This document shows positions 1 through 12,017 of a DNA stretch of 64,000 nt, one piece after another; the first letter of the stretch is position 1, and the number at the start of each line of letters is the position of its first letter. Both the position numbers and the translations under genes were made by a program. The DNA comes from Nemophila menziesii. Taxonomy: Eukaryota; Streptophyta; Magnoliopsida; Boraginales; Hydrophyllaceae. Under the pieces are notes generated by a model. The model worked only from the letters and a program-made list of their open reading frames with translations. It searched no databases and had not been told where the DNA came from. Location of the stretch: contig JARWIR010000018.1 of the NCBI GenBank assembly GCA_029959085.1, forward strand, positions 3,286,001-3,350,000, given 5' to 3'.

Positions 1-366
1 ATTTCTAGCTAATTGGTGGAGAAACGATTGAGTTATTAGGTAGTAGGTAAGTTGACCATTGGACGCTATATTAGAACCTATGAACAACCTATAGCCATTA
101 GCGCAAATTGAGTTGAGACCTCTCCTTCTGGCATTGCGAAATTAATCTGGACTTGAATTTATGGATTGTTGATTATGTGTATATTAAGCATCCTTGTGCA
201 TTATTTTTTGAGCATTACTAAATGAGACTTTTTTAGATACTATGCTCTAGGACAATTCATTATGTTCTATCGTTCTGCTCATCCTACTTCTTCTTCTTTG
301 ACTACCCTACTGTTCTTTATTTGTATTTTTATTGTATCGGGACGATACAACTTGAGTTGGGGGTCT
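1..366 (+). other. Element N, 3' end of internal region with polypurine tract
   Basis: Non-coding 3' end of a plus-strand Athila-like element whose body lies left of the window. It aligns by eye with 34190-34545 in element E. It ends in the polypurine tract TTGAGTTGGGGGTCT (352-366) directly before the LTR, the normal position for plus-strand DNA priming. No coding sequence is seen. Confidence 0.85.
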
Positions 367-1940
367 TGATATCTCCTTATTTGTCATGAATTAATTCTAG
401 TTGGAGACATCATTTTAGGTGTATTTATTAGAGTAAGAATCGATTTTCCTACTATTTAGTGCACTTTCCTATTTCTTGTCTTGATTTAATTATTTATTAT
501 TTTTAGAGCATATAGGATTTAATTGTTTATTTAAGTGTGAAGCTTTAAAAATACATACAAGAATTTATTAGAGATAAATACCAAATCAAGATCAGAAGAT
601 AATAAGGAAGAAGATTTGCATGGAAATTTAGAGAAAAAGAAGGAAAAGATAGGATATAGAAATAAAAAGCTGCCAAGTAAATCTGAATTTCACACCCACG
701 ACCACAAAAGATCTTATATATCAAACTCGGTGAGGAATTCAGAAGTATGGTCTGAAGCAAAGTGATAGATATTTCCGAGACGATGAATTTCGACTATTGG
801 AACGCATCAAACGGACAAGTGTTGAAGCAGTTACGGCCAATACAAAAACCGGGCTGATTGTTACCTTTCTTAGAATTTATGGCTACGAATTTGAGTTGGG
901 CTAGAAGTGCATTACTTGTCTTCTACTCTAAGAAAACGTTTTAGGGTTCCTCTTACCCTATAAATACAACTTATTATCATTAGAAAATCATCCTTGGCCA
1001 AACCTTAAGCCAACAGGAAGCGTCAACATAAATGAAAGAAGTCTGGAAGGAGCAAAACACCATATGTCTTCTTCAACCTTTAATTTTGTAATTTCTTCTC
1101 TTTCTTTCATTAGAATGAACTAAATAATTTTAGCTTGAGATTTAGCATATATGTATGAACCCTAGTTTTTCTATCTGATTTGGGATATTAAGGTATTTAA
1201 TTGTATTCATGTTTTTCTTCTCTGTTTATGTGTTTTGATTTATTGACTGTTTTCCTTGCTAGTGCACGAGTATAGGATTACCTTAATAGTAGTTAGATGA
1301 TCACCTTAGATGGGTGTATAATTATTGAAACACCACATAACGTCTAGAATAAGGTTTAGACATGACAAATCAACCTAACTAGATAATCATTAGGGTATGT
1401 TTTCACCACTATCACCATGTTTGGAATTGAATTGCTTAGGGCCTTGGTGGCGCTTGATAACCCTAGGTTTAGGCTGCCTCATGGTTGTGTTGTAGCCGCC
1501 TTAGTCGCTCTCAAGGTCTAAGGTATGGGAATTTAGAATCCTGATTATTGCATATTACATGATTCACCCTTACATGATAGAATAAACACAACTAGTTTGG
1601 ATTACTTGCTAATATCTCAGGCTAAACTATCATACTACTTGTTTCTTTCTCTTTTATTCAATTTTTTGTTTTTAATTTATTAGTTTATTTTTCTTAATCG
1701 AAAACCCAATAAAAATCTCTTTAGTATTCTATTTCCTTGCGTATTATTTAATCTATCTGTCATATCTGCACTTGAATATTTTCATAAGTTCTTCTTAACC
1801 TTCGTAGTCTCTGGGGAACGAATTCTACTTATTCATTGAAACTTGTATACGTCCTATATACTTGCAGAACTGTGCTAGGCTAGGGTGTCTATTTTTGCAC
1901 TCATTTATATCATATTTTTATCACACCTTAGCCGACACCA
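367..1940 (+). repeat. 3' LTR of element N
   Basis: Complete LTR of 1574 bp that starts TGATATCTCC (one change from the family TGATGTCTCC) and ends GCCGACACCA. The first 46 bp form the family's terminal inverted-repeat module, here with one mismatch. It is preceded by a polypurine tract and followed at once by minus-strand LTR sequence of element M, so N inserted into M's LTR. The left target-site copy is outside the window. A TATA-like TATAAATACA is present near 959. ORFs inside it are chance. Confidence 0.88.
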
Positions 1941-2728
1941 ATCATGTTCGAATTAAAAACTGGATAAAATAAAAGAAAGACATGTTCCTCAATTACATAA
2001 ATGAAATAGGAATCCTAACTGGGGTGTTGTATTGACTGTTGTTGGAAGAAAGGAATTCCTCCAGCTCTAGCTTCTCCTCTGTCTTCTGCTCTTGACTTTC
2101 TCTTAAAACGTATGTAAAAATATATCGAGTTGTATGTAAAAAGAAGGTCAAAAGGCTTATTTATATTAGTGGATTAGGAATGGCCTTTTTACTTAATGAT
2201 TATAATTTAAATAATAAAAAGCCCAAGTCCATCCAAAAATTCCCGTAACTGATGTGCGGCTATTGGTAAAACGGCCGTAACTTTTGTGTCTCAACTCCAA
2301 ATCACCTGATTTCAGTCCCAAATCTTCCTAACTTGAAAACGCAGCTTTCCTATTTCAGGGCTCCAGGGACGAATCAGTGGCTAAGTGGCTCAAAATCAGC
2401 ATTTAGTAACAACCTTCCAGATTTGTAGCTTCTCTACTCAACTCTTCGGTAAATCTTTTCTCGCCTTTGAACTCCTCCGCTCAATCTAAGACTTTAATTC
2501 CCACTTCTCCTCCTTGACTTGGTGCTCCATAGCATCCATGGACCTATGAAATTTGCGCTAAAAATAAACAAATTAACGTACAAAATCTCTAAAAATGAAA
2601 TATCGTAATTCCAAAGGGAGAAAATGAAATATAACAAAATAAGCCTAAATGTCTTCAAAATAAGTCAAATATTCACCTAAAATGATGTCTCCTAAGGGAT
2701 AATATTTAGAATAAAATGGAAGATATTA
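1941..2728 (-). repeat. Partial 3' LTR of element M
   Basis: On the minus strand the LTR starts at 2728 (TAATATCTTCC, a mutated TGATGTCTCC). The conserved GGAGACATCA lies exactly 46 bp in, at 2683-2692. The polypurine-tract cognate GAGTTTGAGGTCT is just upstream (2729-2741). The LTR stops abruptly at 1941 where element N begins, so only the first 788 bp remain here. The interior resembles the solo LTR at 4811-6574. Confidence 0.8.
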
Positions 2729-4182
2729 AGACCTCAAACTCAAACCTTTGTCGTCCCAACAAAGTAAAATAAAAACAAAGGCCTTAGGTGAATACAGAAA
2801 CGCAGAGTCTACTAAATAATACCCAAAGCACAACTTAGAACAAATCTCATATAATATGACTCAAGAATTAATATACACTTACACTTATCATGCAGAACCA
2901 AACATAAACAATACCAATCCAAAATTTATTTCACAATTCTAGAAGGTTACACTTATACTTATCTCAGTATGGTGGCTATAGGGTATTCATCGATCCTCAC
3001 TCGCTTTGAACGCTCCACTTAGTATACTCCTTATTAGCTAAATTATAAATCCACTATATATCTAGGAATCACGAGGACTTTACAGTTTTAGCATAGGCTT
3101 AAGGCGGTATGGTATGTATATTTGGTAAATTTGAAGTGGGCTTTTGGCTCTCTCCTCACTTACCATCAACAACTGTCCAGGAGCTTTAGTTTACACTCGA
3201 AAACTGTTCTCACTCAACCTATTTGACGCACTAATTTAGCATCCCCAAGTTAACCCAATAAGCACTAAGATGATTTTTAAAATTTCCACTTTATTCTTTT
3301 TGTTTTTTCTTTTCATTCTTTTCTCTTTTTTTGTACAGTCGATAACTGGGTTCCCGGTGAGTGATGACCGGGTTCCCGGTTGTCTTTTGTCTTTACAACT
3401 TTTCATCACTTTTTTTAAAGGACCCTAGCAAATGGTTACAATTAATATATCATCGATATGTGCATCAATACAAACACATACAATTCCCTCCCAATGTAAT
3501 TTCCTATTGATGAAAACCACCACCCCAAACTCAAGCTCAAGACAGGAAGTCTTAGGATCGTGATTCAAGTGCGGGTCATATGGAAATGCCTAATAAACTA
3601 AAGGGATATGGGCTTATATTGTGGCAACAAAATAAAAGGCTTAAAGGATAAAATTGGGCTAAGAAGGATACAATTAAATCATGGGATAAAAGGCTAAAAA
3701 GTCTCAAATGGCTAACAAAGAAGTGTCTTTATCGTTTTTCTAGTTACATAGCTTGCCTCTAGTTCATACCAAAGTTGGTTCTCTACTAATTTAGATCTCA
3801 CGTTCTATAAACCATTCAATTTCCTTAAGTACAAGTTTACTTCTTTTGTATTGTTCATTAATTTTTCATAACAATTACCTAATGAATGCATGCATGCAAT
3901 TAAAGTGCGCTTTATACTAACTCTTAAAGTCTACTATTTTTCTTTCATAAATTTATCAAAATCATGCTTAATGGGGACATTTAAAATACTCTTTAGTCAA
4001 ACGCAACCCTCAATTAATTTTATTGAAAACGGTAAAACAAATAACACATAAAAATTGGGATGAGGCAAGGAACCCCACCCCAAACTAAAAAAATGAGTCG
4101 TGTCCCCACGACTCGAAAAGACTCAATGAAGCAAATAAACTAATATACAATACTAAATTAGAAAAAGATAGGAAAATATATC
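2729..4182 (-). other. Element M, 3' untranslated region
   Basis: Non-coding region between ORF2 and the 3' LTR. It contains a perfect hairpin with a GGGA loop (4095-4114) and polypurine-like motifs, seen as CCCCACCCCAAACT near 4075 and CACCACCCCAAACTC near 3523. It also has two copies of the palindrome-like motif [A/C]TGGGTTCCCGGT / ACCGGGTTCCCGGT (about 3346-3381). It aligns with the 3' region of element F at 47650-48810. Confidence 0.75.
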
Positions 4183-4805
4183 TTAACCAGCACGAGGCTG
4201 GTTCCTATTGTTGCGTCCAGGTTGGGCTCCTTTCGTAAGTATTGTGTAGGTGGCGTGTTGTATATTGCTCACCCCAAGTAGCATGTTTTGCATAAGCTCC
4301 AACTCATTTGTGATTTTTCATAATGTTGCTATCATCTCACTTGTTTCTCCTCTAAAACTCTTATTCGGTCCTCCAACTCAATTCTGTTAACAGCTTTCTT
4401 CTTTTGTGCAGGAAGTCTAGGACTTTTCGTTTCTTTTGTAGCTTCCTCATGGGCATTTTCAATTGATTTTAATGTCATCTCTTCCCCTTTTTATGTAGGC
4501 TAAACCTCTTCGTTCTTGTGTGGTATTTTTATGTCTAGACAAATTGTAGTTATGGTGCACGAGAAGTTTAGGTTTCTTTGAAGAATTGGGGATTTTTTGA
4601 ATTCCATGATGATGTTATAAATCACACGGGCAACATCAATTTCTTTCTTTTCTAGAATACAATTTATAAAGATAAGATGTTCCTTTATTAATTCGGAAAT
4701 ATGATTGTTGCCAAAGAAGGTAGGAACTATGAAACAGGACCACACTTTCGCACATGGTAATAAATCACTACTAATTACGTGGCCCGCAAATCTGTCTCCT
4801 ACTGG

Positions 4806-4810
4806 GATGG
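4806..4810. repeat. Target-site duplication GATGG, left copy
   Basis: Five bases directly left of the solo LTR. The same GATGG is found directly right of it at 6575-6579, as expected for Ty3/gypsy integration. Confidence 0.9.
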
Positions 4811-6574
4811 TGATGTCTCCCTATTTGTTCTAATTATATGCCCTTAGGAGACATCATTTAGGTGAATTATTGACTTGTTTTATAGACTTTTATGCTTATT
4901 TGACATATTGCACTTTCTCCCCTTGGAAATTGACTATTTGCATTTTTAGAGCTTTTGTGTGTAAATTTGATTATTTTTAGTGCAAAGTTAGTAGGTTCTT
5001 GAATTTCATGAAAGACCAATCCAAGGAGGAGAAGTGAGAATTAAAGTCTTTGAGTATTTTAGTGTTTTAGGAAGTATTTTACGCGAGTTTCTATTTTTAG
5101 AGTGCACTTTCCTATTTCTAGTCTTGAATTATTAATTTATTATTTTTAAGGCATATGCGTTTAATTATTTATTTAATGTGAAAATTTAAAAGATATATTG
5201 TAATTAATTAGAGACCAAGTCAAGTCAAAGAAGTAAAGAAAAGAGAATATACATGGAAATAAGAAGATTAAGGAAAGATATATGCAAAGAAGGAAAAGAT
5301 AAATCTGCCATATGAATCTGAAATTCCAGCCACGTTCTAAAGACAAGATCATAACTTGAAAACGGCTAGGAATTTGGAAGAATGGTCTACATCAAAGTGA
5401 TAGATCTTTCCGAGACGATCGATTTCGAATATTGATACGCGTCAAACGAATAAGTATTGAAGCAGATACGGCCAAAACAAATCAGCACGGAATCATACTT
5501 TTCCTAGATTTTAGGGCTGCGAATTAAAGAGTTATTTTCTTGTCTTCCACTCCAAGTAAATTCGACCTAGGGCTTCCTAGAACCTATAAATACACCCCTT
5601 AGCCTCCTCTTTTCATACACTTCAGAGAATTGCACAAGAGGCTTAAGGTTTTCTAGTCAGAGCAAGAAGGCAAGGAGAAGCTACTGCTGGAGGAATCATG
5701 TTCTTCCATCAACAGTCATCCTACCCTTTAGGTTATCACTTTATTTTCTGTAATTGAATTATGAGTTCCTTTTATTTATTTTCAGTCTTTAATTTAATCA
5801 TGAGCTAAATTTCCATATACTTGAGAATAGCAATTAAGGGATGAACCCTCTTTAATTAATCTATGTTTTGAATTTGGGATTGTTAGGATTTAATTTGAAT
5901 TGAGTTTTATATATTGGATATTACTTTGTTTTCATTACTATTTCTTTTAGGAACAACTATAAATAGCTTTTAGTATTTGGGCTATTCACTTTAGTGGCAA
6001 AAGTGATCATCCGACATGGGGGTTTGAATACAGATGTTGGTAATACCCGTGTAATGTCCGTTATTGACCGACATGCTTAACTAATTACATAGCCAAAGAA
6101 GTGTTATCATCCGAAGAGGCATATTCACCCATATAGGGGTTTATAGTACTTTAAGATAACTCCTAGGTCCACCCGACAGGGGGCTAGGAGATATTAGAGT
6201 CCCGACTAATATTATAATTCCAATTCTACCCTTAAACAAAGCATAGGTTACGTTAATTAAGTGGATTCCTTGCGAGACTCAAGTATCTCTCTTATCTGAA
6301 GTTAGTCTTTTATTTGCTTTATTTCTTTTCTAGTTAATTTAATTTAGTCTTTATTTTATTTGCATCTTTTAATTAATAAAAAACCAAACAAAAATCTTAT
6401 CTTTTATTTTTCTGTTAAACAATTATTCTTGCTATCTGATTAATACTTGGATTGAACCTAATCCGTCCCTGAGAACGAACTTGATTATCATATATTACTT
6501 GGGACAAATGTACACTTGCAGTTAGTGGTTCCTTTTATTTTCGCATTAATTTTATAACACCCAAGGACCCACCA
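4811..6574 (+). repeat. Solo LTR inserted in element M ORF2
   Basis: LTR of 1764 bp, TGATGTCTCC to GACCCACCA, with perfect 5-bp TSDs GATGG on both sides and no internal region, PBS or polypurine tract. This is the product of homologous recombination between the two LTRs of a full element. It carries the 46-bp terminal inverted-repeat module (4811-4856) and a TATA-like box (CTATAAATACACC near 5583). It belongs to the same longer-LTR subfamily as the solo LTR at 48819-50588 and the fragment at 12018-12470. Confidence 0.92.
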
Positions 6575-6579
6575 GATGG
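6575..6579. repeat. Target-site duplication GATGG, right copy
   Basis: Right-hand partner of the GATGG at 4806-4810. Across the insertion, ORF2 homology continues on the minus strand. Confidence 0.9.
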
Positions 6580-7229
6580 GAAGTTTCCCACGGATCAGGA
6601 CAAAATCTTAAAGAGATTCCCATTCGAAAGATGAATCATTAATTTCTTTGTGATATGGGCATGTACAATATTTTTTGAACAAGGTCAATTTTGAAAGGCA
6701 ATACCTTATTGCGTAGGATAAGTGACTGTCCATTCGCAAAAACAAGTTCTTCATAAAACTCACGAACCAAAGCAGGGATAAACATGAGGTCTCTTTTTCT
6801 CAATTCTTTCCAACCAAACTTCTCACAAGTTATAGCGTAATCTTTAAAAGTACTATTTATAATACCTGAAGGGAATCCTTTCTCAACATCGAACTTCAAA
6901 TAGGCTACTCTCTCACGAACTTGCTCAGTCCAACTAACAAAGACTCTGTTTGGCTTAAGGGCCATCATATCTCTTCATGTAGATCTTTATTCTGTAGTGG
7001 GTTTGCTAGGAGATTCTTATTCAACTTCTTTTTCTTCCAAGGTAGGCGTTTTGGGATTAGCCACACTTGGGTTTTCTTTCCTCTTCATAGTATTCTTCAT
7101 TTCTCCAATCCTAGGTTTAGAACTTGAATCTGGAATCTCAATAGCTTTGTCTTGTGTAGCACCCGGAGTATTTCTAGTTCTGGGAGTACTTCTTTGATTA
7201 TAGCACAATGAGTCGGTTCTGTTTGTCAT

Positions 7230-8221
7230 CTCAACGCACCCCAAACTCAAAACTTCAAAAATTCAAAAACTAGAGAAAAAGTTTTGAAATTTGATGTTTT
7301 GAGGATAGAAAAAGGAAGATTAAGGTGAGATATGAGATGGGTAATGATTATTTTGTGTGTTTAGTGAGGTTTAAGAACTCAATTTATGGCTTTGATATTG
7401 AGTGATTCTTGGGTGAAAGTTGAATTTTGATGGTGTTTTGGAAGGATTATGAGTTGATTGTGTGTTTATGTGGTGTTTAGGGAGAAGATTGGCTGATGTT
7501 GTGGTGTTTTGATGATGATTTTCTGGTATATAAGGAGCTTTGGGGACAAAATTATGGAGTTTCTTGTGAAAGAAGTCAAGAAATAGGTAACAACTATTCG
7601 AGAACTGGCATTGTGTAACATAACCGGGTTCCCGGTCTGCGACGCTGAGTCGCGTAAACTTTTGTCTCTTATTTTTTTTACGCAACATAGTGTTGCGTCT
7701 CTACAACACAGGTCATATAAGTGCCTTCAGAGATCGGGTTCCCAGTTGGCATCGACGAGCGCAACTCCAAACGCACCATGTGTCATGCGTCTCCACCGCA
7801 CAGGTCAGAGAGTTTGGGGGCTACAACGCCGATAACTGGGTCCCCGGTCAGCTTACAACCGGGTTCCCGGTTGCTGTCGACTCGCGCAAACCCCGACACG
7901 CCTTTTCTTGTGAGTTTGGAAGTCTTAGCAATTGATAACCGGGTTCCGGGTTAGATGGTAACCGGGTTCCCGGTTGTTACTTGTTTTGACAACCAAATTT
8001 TCTCTGTTTTCCATACTAACTACCCCAAACTCGTGACCTTTTATTCATGTAATCACCAAAACACCAAACCTTTGTCATTTTCCTTAAAATCAAACATTAA
8101 TAAATAACAATTACTCTAACCTACACTACGAATTGAAAAAAACATGAAAGCAAATAAACTATTTTACAATTAAAATGGCTTTTATTTAACGTCGTTAAGC
8201 TCGACGGATTACCTCTCGGTT
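7230..8221 (-). other. Element M spacer between integrase and ORF2, with ACCGGG-TT-CCCGGT palindromes
   Basis: AT-rich spacer with a GC-rich patch at about 7619-7977. The patch holds at least five copies or variants of the near-palindrome ACCGGGTTCCCGGT (about 7623, 7736, 7834, 7857, 7937, 7960), separated by GACGC/GTCGCG-type segments. No protein is recognisable, and the short ORFs in it differ between frames and look like chance. Elements D and E have a GC-rich patch of different sequence at the same place between pol and ORF2. Confidence 0.65.
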
Positions 8222-9347
8222 TTATGCAGCTTCGAGGAGGTACATAACCTCCCCAGGATGTGGATCTTCCATGTTATTGATATCCTCGCCTCCATCATAG
8301 ATTTTCAGTTGATGACCATTCACTATAAAGGTGTGGTGCTTGATTGGATGCTCAATCTCTATAGCTCCATGAGGCATAACCTTAGTCATAATATAAGGAC
8401 TAGACTTACTTTGATGTCAACTTACCCTAATAATTACTGAACTTGGAGTTGTATTTAAGGACTTTCTGTCCAACTTCAAACCTCTTTTCACGAATGCGAT
8501 TGTCATGCCATCTCTTTGTCTTTTCCTTGTAAAATTTAGCGTTCTCATAGGCATAGAATCGAAAATCATCAAGTTCATTCAGTTTCATCATACGATTCTC
8601 ACCGGCTAAAGTAGGATCTAAATTCAACTACGTTATCGCCCAATATGCACCTAATTCGAGTTCAAGGGGTAAGTGACAAGCCTTACCATAAACCATAAGA
8701 TACGGAGATGCACTAACGGGTGTCTTAAACGCAGTACGATATGCCCACAATGCATCATCTAATTTTAATGACCAATCCTTGCGTGTAGGTCCAACGGTAT
8801 TCTCCAAGATAGATTTGACCTCTCGATTAGAGACCTCAGCTTGACCATTAGCTTGTGGATGATACATGGTAGATACACGATGTCTCACCCCATACTTCTC
8901 TAAAACTTCCTTCAGGTATCTGTTCACAAAATTAGAACCTCCATCAATTACTCTATGCGTACCATGTCTAGTGAAGATGTGTGACTTTAAGAACTTAATC
9001 ACCACTCGCAAATCATTTGTTGGTAGAGATACAACCTCTACCCATTTAGACACGTAATTAACAACTAACATGATGTATTGATTTCCATTATATGGCACAA
9101 AGGGACCCATGAAATCAATACCCCATACATCAAATATCCAAACTTCAAGAATATTATTTCGTGGCATCTCATCTCTCTTAGAAATATTACCAGTAATCTG
9201 GCATCTATGACATTTCTTAACATATTTATGACAATCCTTATGTACCGGATTGTAATACCTTAGTAGCTGTGCGGTCACCCTTAAAATGTCCCCCATAGGG
9301 TGAACCCGTGATTACTGATTGAGTTTCATACTAAGGTATGCATCTTC
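8222..9347 (-). pseudogene. Element M integrase remnant
   Basis: Integrase inserts the retrotransposon cDNA into the host genome. Visible on the minus strand are part of the zinc-finger end ([12 protein letters not shown]), the first catalytic aspartate in WGIDFMGPF, the second region RVIDGGSNFVN (three residues shorter than RVIISDGGS in element C), and the catalytic-glutamate helix with [12 protein letters not shown]. The C-terminal tail ends near PGEVMYLLEAA-stop at 8222. The first two histidines of the HHCC finger are damaged by a deletion near 9290. Frame breaks occur around 8628 and 8440. It is a dead copy. Confidence 0.85.
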
Positions 9348-11033
9348 TTAACATCTAATCACTACATGTTTTGTAGAGTAAAGGATTCTCCCGAATAATT
9401 TCTTTGCACGATGAATCAACCTCTTTCTCTCTTGTGACGTAGCTTTTTCAGGAAAAGAACAACTCACAATAATATTTGTTATGTTTGCATACCAAGGAGT
9501 TCCATTCACGTATATAACAAATAAACTCTCATCATGGAACTCATCTTTGACCAACTCTGGTCCACTATTAAACTCTGGTCCTCTTTCTCTCTGCAACCTA
9601 GTTATCACCACCCTTTTGATCTCGAACCTCTAAGTCAAATTCTTGTAATAACAATACCATCTGATTAAACGCAGCTTTGCAGCTTTCTTTTCCATGAGAT
9701 ATTTAATTGTGGAATGATTGGTATACACAACAATTTCGCCCCAAGAAGGTAGAAATAAAGCTTGTCAAATGCATACACAACAACTAATAGCTCCTTCTCT
9801 GTCACAATATAATTAATCTGAGCACTAGTGAAAGTCTTACTTGCATAAAAGATAGAATGAAATACCTTATCTTTTCTCTGACCTAAAACAACACCCATAG
9901 CAAGATCACTAGCATCACACATAACTTCAAACAGAATCTTCCAATCACGAGGTAGTACGATAGGTGCAGATATAAGCTTCTCCTTGATTTCTTTTAATGT
10001 CATCATGCAAGCTTCACCAAAAAGGAATTTGGCGTCCTTCTCAAGTAAGTTGCACAATGGCTTAGCGATCTTAGAGAAATCCTTAATGAAATTTCGATAA
10101 AAACTAGCATGACCTAAAAATCTCCTCACCCCTTTTACAAAAATAGAAGGGGGAAGGGTTTTGATTATCTCAATCTGAGCACGATCAACTTCTAAACCTG
10201 AACTCGAAACCTTGTGTCCCAACACTATACCCTCACAAACCATGAAATGACACTTCTCCCAGTTCAAAACCAAATCAGTCGTCTTGCATTTAAATAACAC
10301 CTTCTCTAAGTTCTGTAAACACTCATCAAAGTTATCACCAAACACAGAAAAGTCATCCATAAATACCTCAAATTATCGATCATGTCCCAGAAGATTTCCA
10401 TCATGCATCTCTGGAAAGTAGCAGGTGCCTTAGATAATTAAAATGGCATCCTTTGGAAGGAAAAGGTACCAAAAGGACATGTAAAGGTCGTTTTGTGCTG
10501 ATCTGCAGGGTCTAAATAAATCTGATTATATCCAGAGTACCCATCAAGAAAACAACATTACTCGTTTCCAGCCAATTTATCTAACATTTGATCTATGAAA
10601 GAAAGGGCAAAATGATATTGTCGGGTGGCCTTGTTCAACTTACGATAATCCATATACACTCTCCAACCAACAACGACTCTCAAGGGAATGACTTCCTTCT
10701 GAGCATTTATGACAGTAGTGATACCGCCCTTCTTTGGTATGCATTGAACTGAACTTACCCATTCGCTACTAGCTATGGGATAAATGATTCCTGCATCTAG
10801 TAATTAATAACCTCTTTCTTCACCACTTCCTTCATATCTGGCATCAATCGCCTTTGCCCTTCAACTAAGCATGCACTGTCATCTTCCAGAATAATTTTGT
10901 GTTGGCAATAGGAGGGACTAATACCTTTGATGTCAACAATAGTCCAACTAAATACCTCTTTATTAGCTTCTAGTATACACAACAATTTGTCTTCTTGAGT
11001 GACTGTTAAAGTAGATGAAACAATAACAGGTAA
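9348..11033 (-). pseudogene. Element M reverse transcriptase-RNase H remnant
   Basis: Pol core that copies the element RNA into DNA. The linker SYCQHKIILEDD and the start of RT (RRLMPDMKEVVKKEVI) lie at 10797-11033. RT fingers and palm follow in broken frames at 10365-10797. The RT catalytic motif [11 protein letters not shown] is at about 10330-10360. RT thumb and RNase H motifs ([28 protein letters not shown]) extend to about 9740, where the frame is lost. The RNase H-integrase connector is at 9348-9611. The frame is broken near 9665, 10360 and 10797. Homology to other copies ends at about 11033, where an unrelated block starts. Confidence 0.87.
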
Positions 11034-12017
11034 AGTGATTAATATGAAAAAAATGAGGAAGAGCAAACAAGTTACTAGGCTTGGATTTGTGATGTGAAAA
11101 TGCAAGAACAAACTACTGAATTTCTTCTTGAAGTGTAGGATAGTATATGGTTGAATTGGTGTTTCAAGAGGGATATTTTCCCTTGAAAGAGTTCCTATAT
11201 ATAGCAAGAGGAGAGCTCTCAACACACATAAACAACTATATAGTTCTATAGAAAAATTCAAAAACGGAAAACTGCTTTCTCAAAAATGGGTACCTGTTTT
11301 GGAGAAATCATCCAGATGAGAAGATGCAAAGTTGCCGAACGCTAGTTTATTTTAGTCTTACTCAATGATCACTTTCTCTGATGGAAAAATTTTCTACCTA
11401 AAAGTTGTTGGAAATGTGATTTTGAGAAATTTTGTAGTTCAACTAAAGAACCAATTTTCAACGTATAAATATTTATGGCAAGAAGTGTACAAGATATATC
11501 CTATTTCAATGAGCACAAGTAAGTGTGTCTTATCCTAGTTTTACCATATGATTAGTAGCTCAAGCAGTTCTAAATAGGTTTGTAGTTTACCTCGAGAGTT
11601 AAATCGGAACATACAAGAAAATGACAAGAATAATCTCATTTTCTCTCTGTAAGAAGAATCTCATATTACCAAATGTTATACCGTTTTGATAAAAATGGGT
11701 ATCCGGTTTTTTACCCCAAAGACTATTTTATACGTGGCGTCCTTTCTTCGATGCTTGGAAAGTTAAAAGTTCTTTGAAATGACATCGATAAATTGGAAAA
11801 TATCATACCGTATTTTGCCTAAAAACGAGTCTTCATTTTAGATTGATATGTCGAAACCGGATGTTACAAAGTGGCTGTTTGATTCTGGCATTGTTTGGCT
11901 TTTAAAGAAGTTTAACCATTTTTAAGCTTAAAACGGGTAACCGTTTCAAATATCAATGTCGTTTTACCTTTCCGATTTGATCTGAGAATGATAATTCATC
12001 TACTTGGTTTATTCACC
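11034..12017. other. Unassigned 1-kb block between element M and an LTR fragment
   Basis: No homology by eye to the Athila-like sequences on either side and no credible protein. A TATATATA box lies at about 11198-11206 (best read on the minus strand). Several variants of a palindrome-like motif occur, such as AAACGGGTAACCGTTT near 11930, and AATGGGTACC and AATGGGTATCCGG near 11285 and 11695. It may be part of an LTR or another element of a different family, but no clean ends or TSD could be found. Confidence 0.4.

Larger units (their letters stand above)
4183..7229 (-). pseudogene. Element M ORF2 remnant (putative plant transposon protein), split by a solo LTR
   Basis: Degenerate copy of the ORF2 that is nearly complete in element D. 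It starts MTNRT (7229, minus), the same beginning as D's ORF2, then has an early stop at about 7017. A second segment (6639-6968) carries the conserved motif ELRKRDL-x-VREFYEEL, cognate to D's SELCHELVLEFY. After the solo LTR the frame continues (4500-4805) with WSCFIVPTFFGNN, matching D's WHNFLVPNIYGN, and KKEIDVARVIYNII, matching GEEVDVAQLIYEEV. The likely end is QPRAG-stop at 4183-4202. The family is the plant transposon-protein domain found after pol in Athila-type elements. Its molecular function is unknown. The solo LTR and multiple stops make it non-functional. Confidence 0.75.
1941..11033 (-). mobile_element. Element M: degenerate Athila-like Ty3/gypsy retrotransposon, 5' end missing
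   Basis: Read from right to left it holds the end of the PR-RT linker, RT, RNase H, integrase, a palindrome-rich spacer, ORF2, a 3' untranslated region, a polypurine tract and part of the 3' LTR. Gag, protease and the 5' LTR are absent, since homology to other copies stops near 11033. A solo LTR (4811-6574) sits inside ORF2 and element N cuts its 3' LTR, so M is older than both. All its genes carry stops or frameshifts. Confidence 0.85.

Noticed and set aside
545..760. Short ORFs inside LTRs (545-760 minus, 28779-28997, 34772-35017, 46310-46510, 48940-49164, 50274-50537)
   Set aside because: They lie in LTRs, are not conserved in frame between LTR copies and resemble no known protein.
8866..9263. 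Plus-strand ORFs opposite element M integrase
   Set aside because: They are shadows of the minus-strand integrase frame with no independent support.
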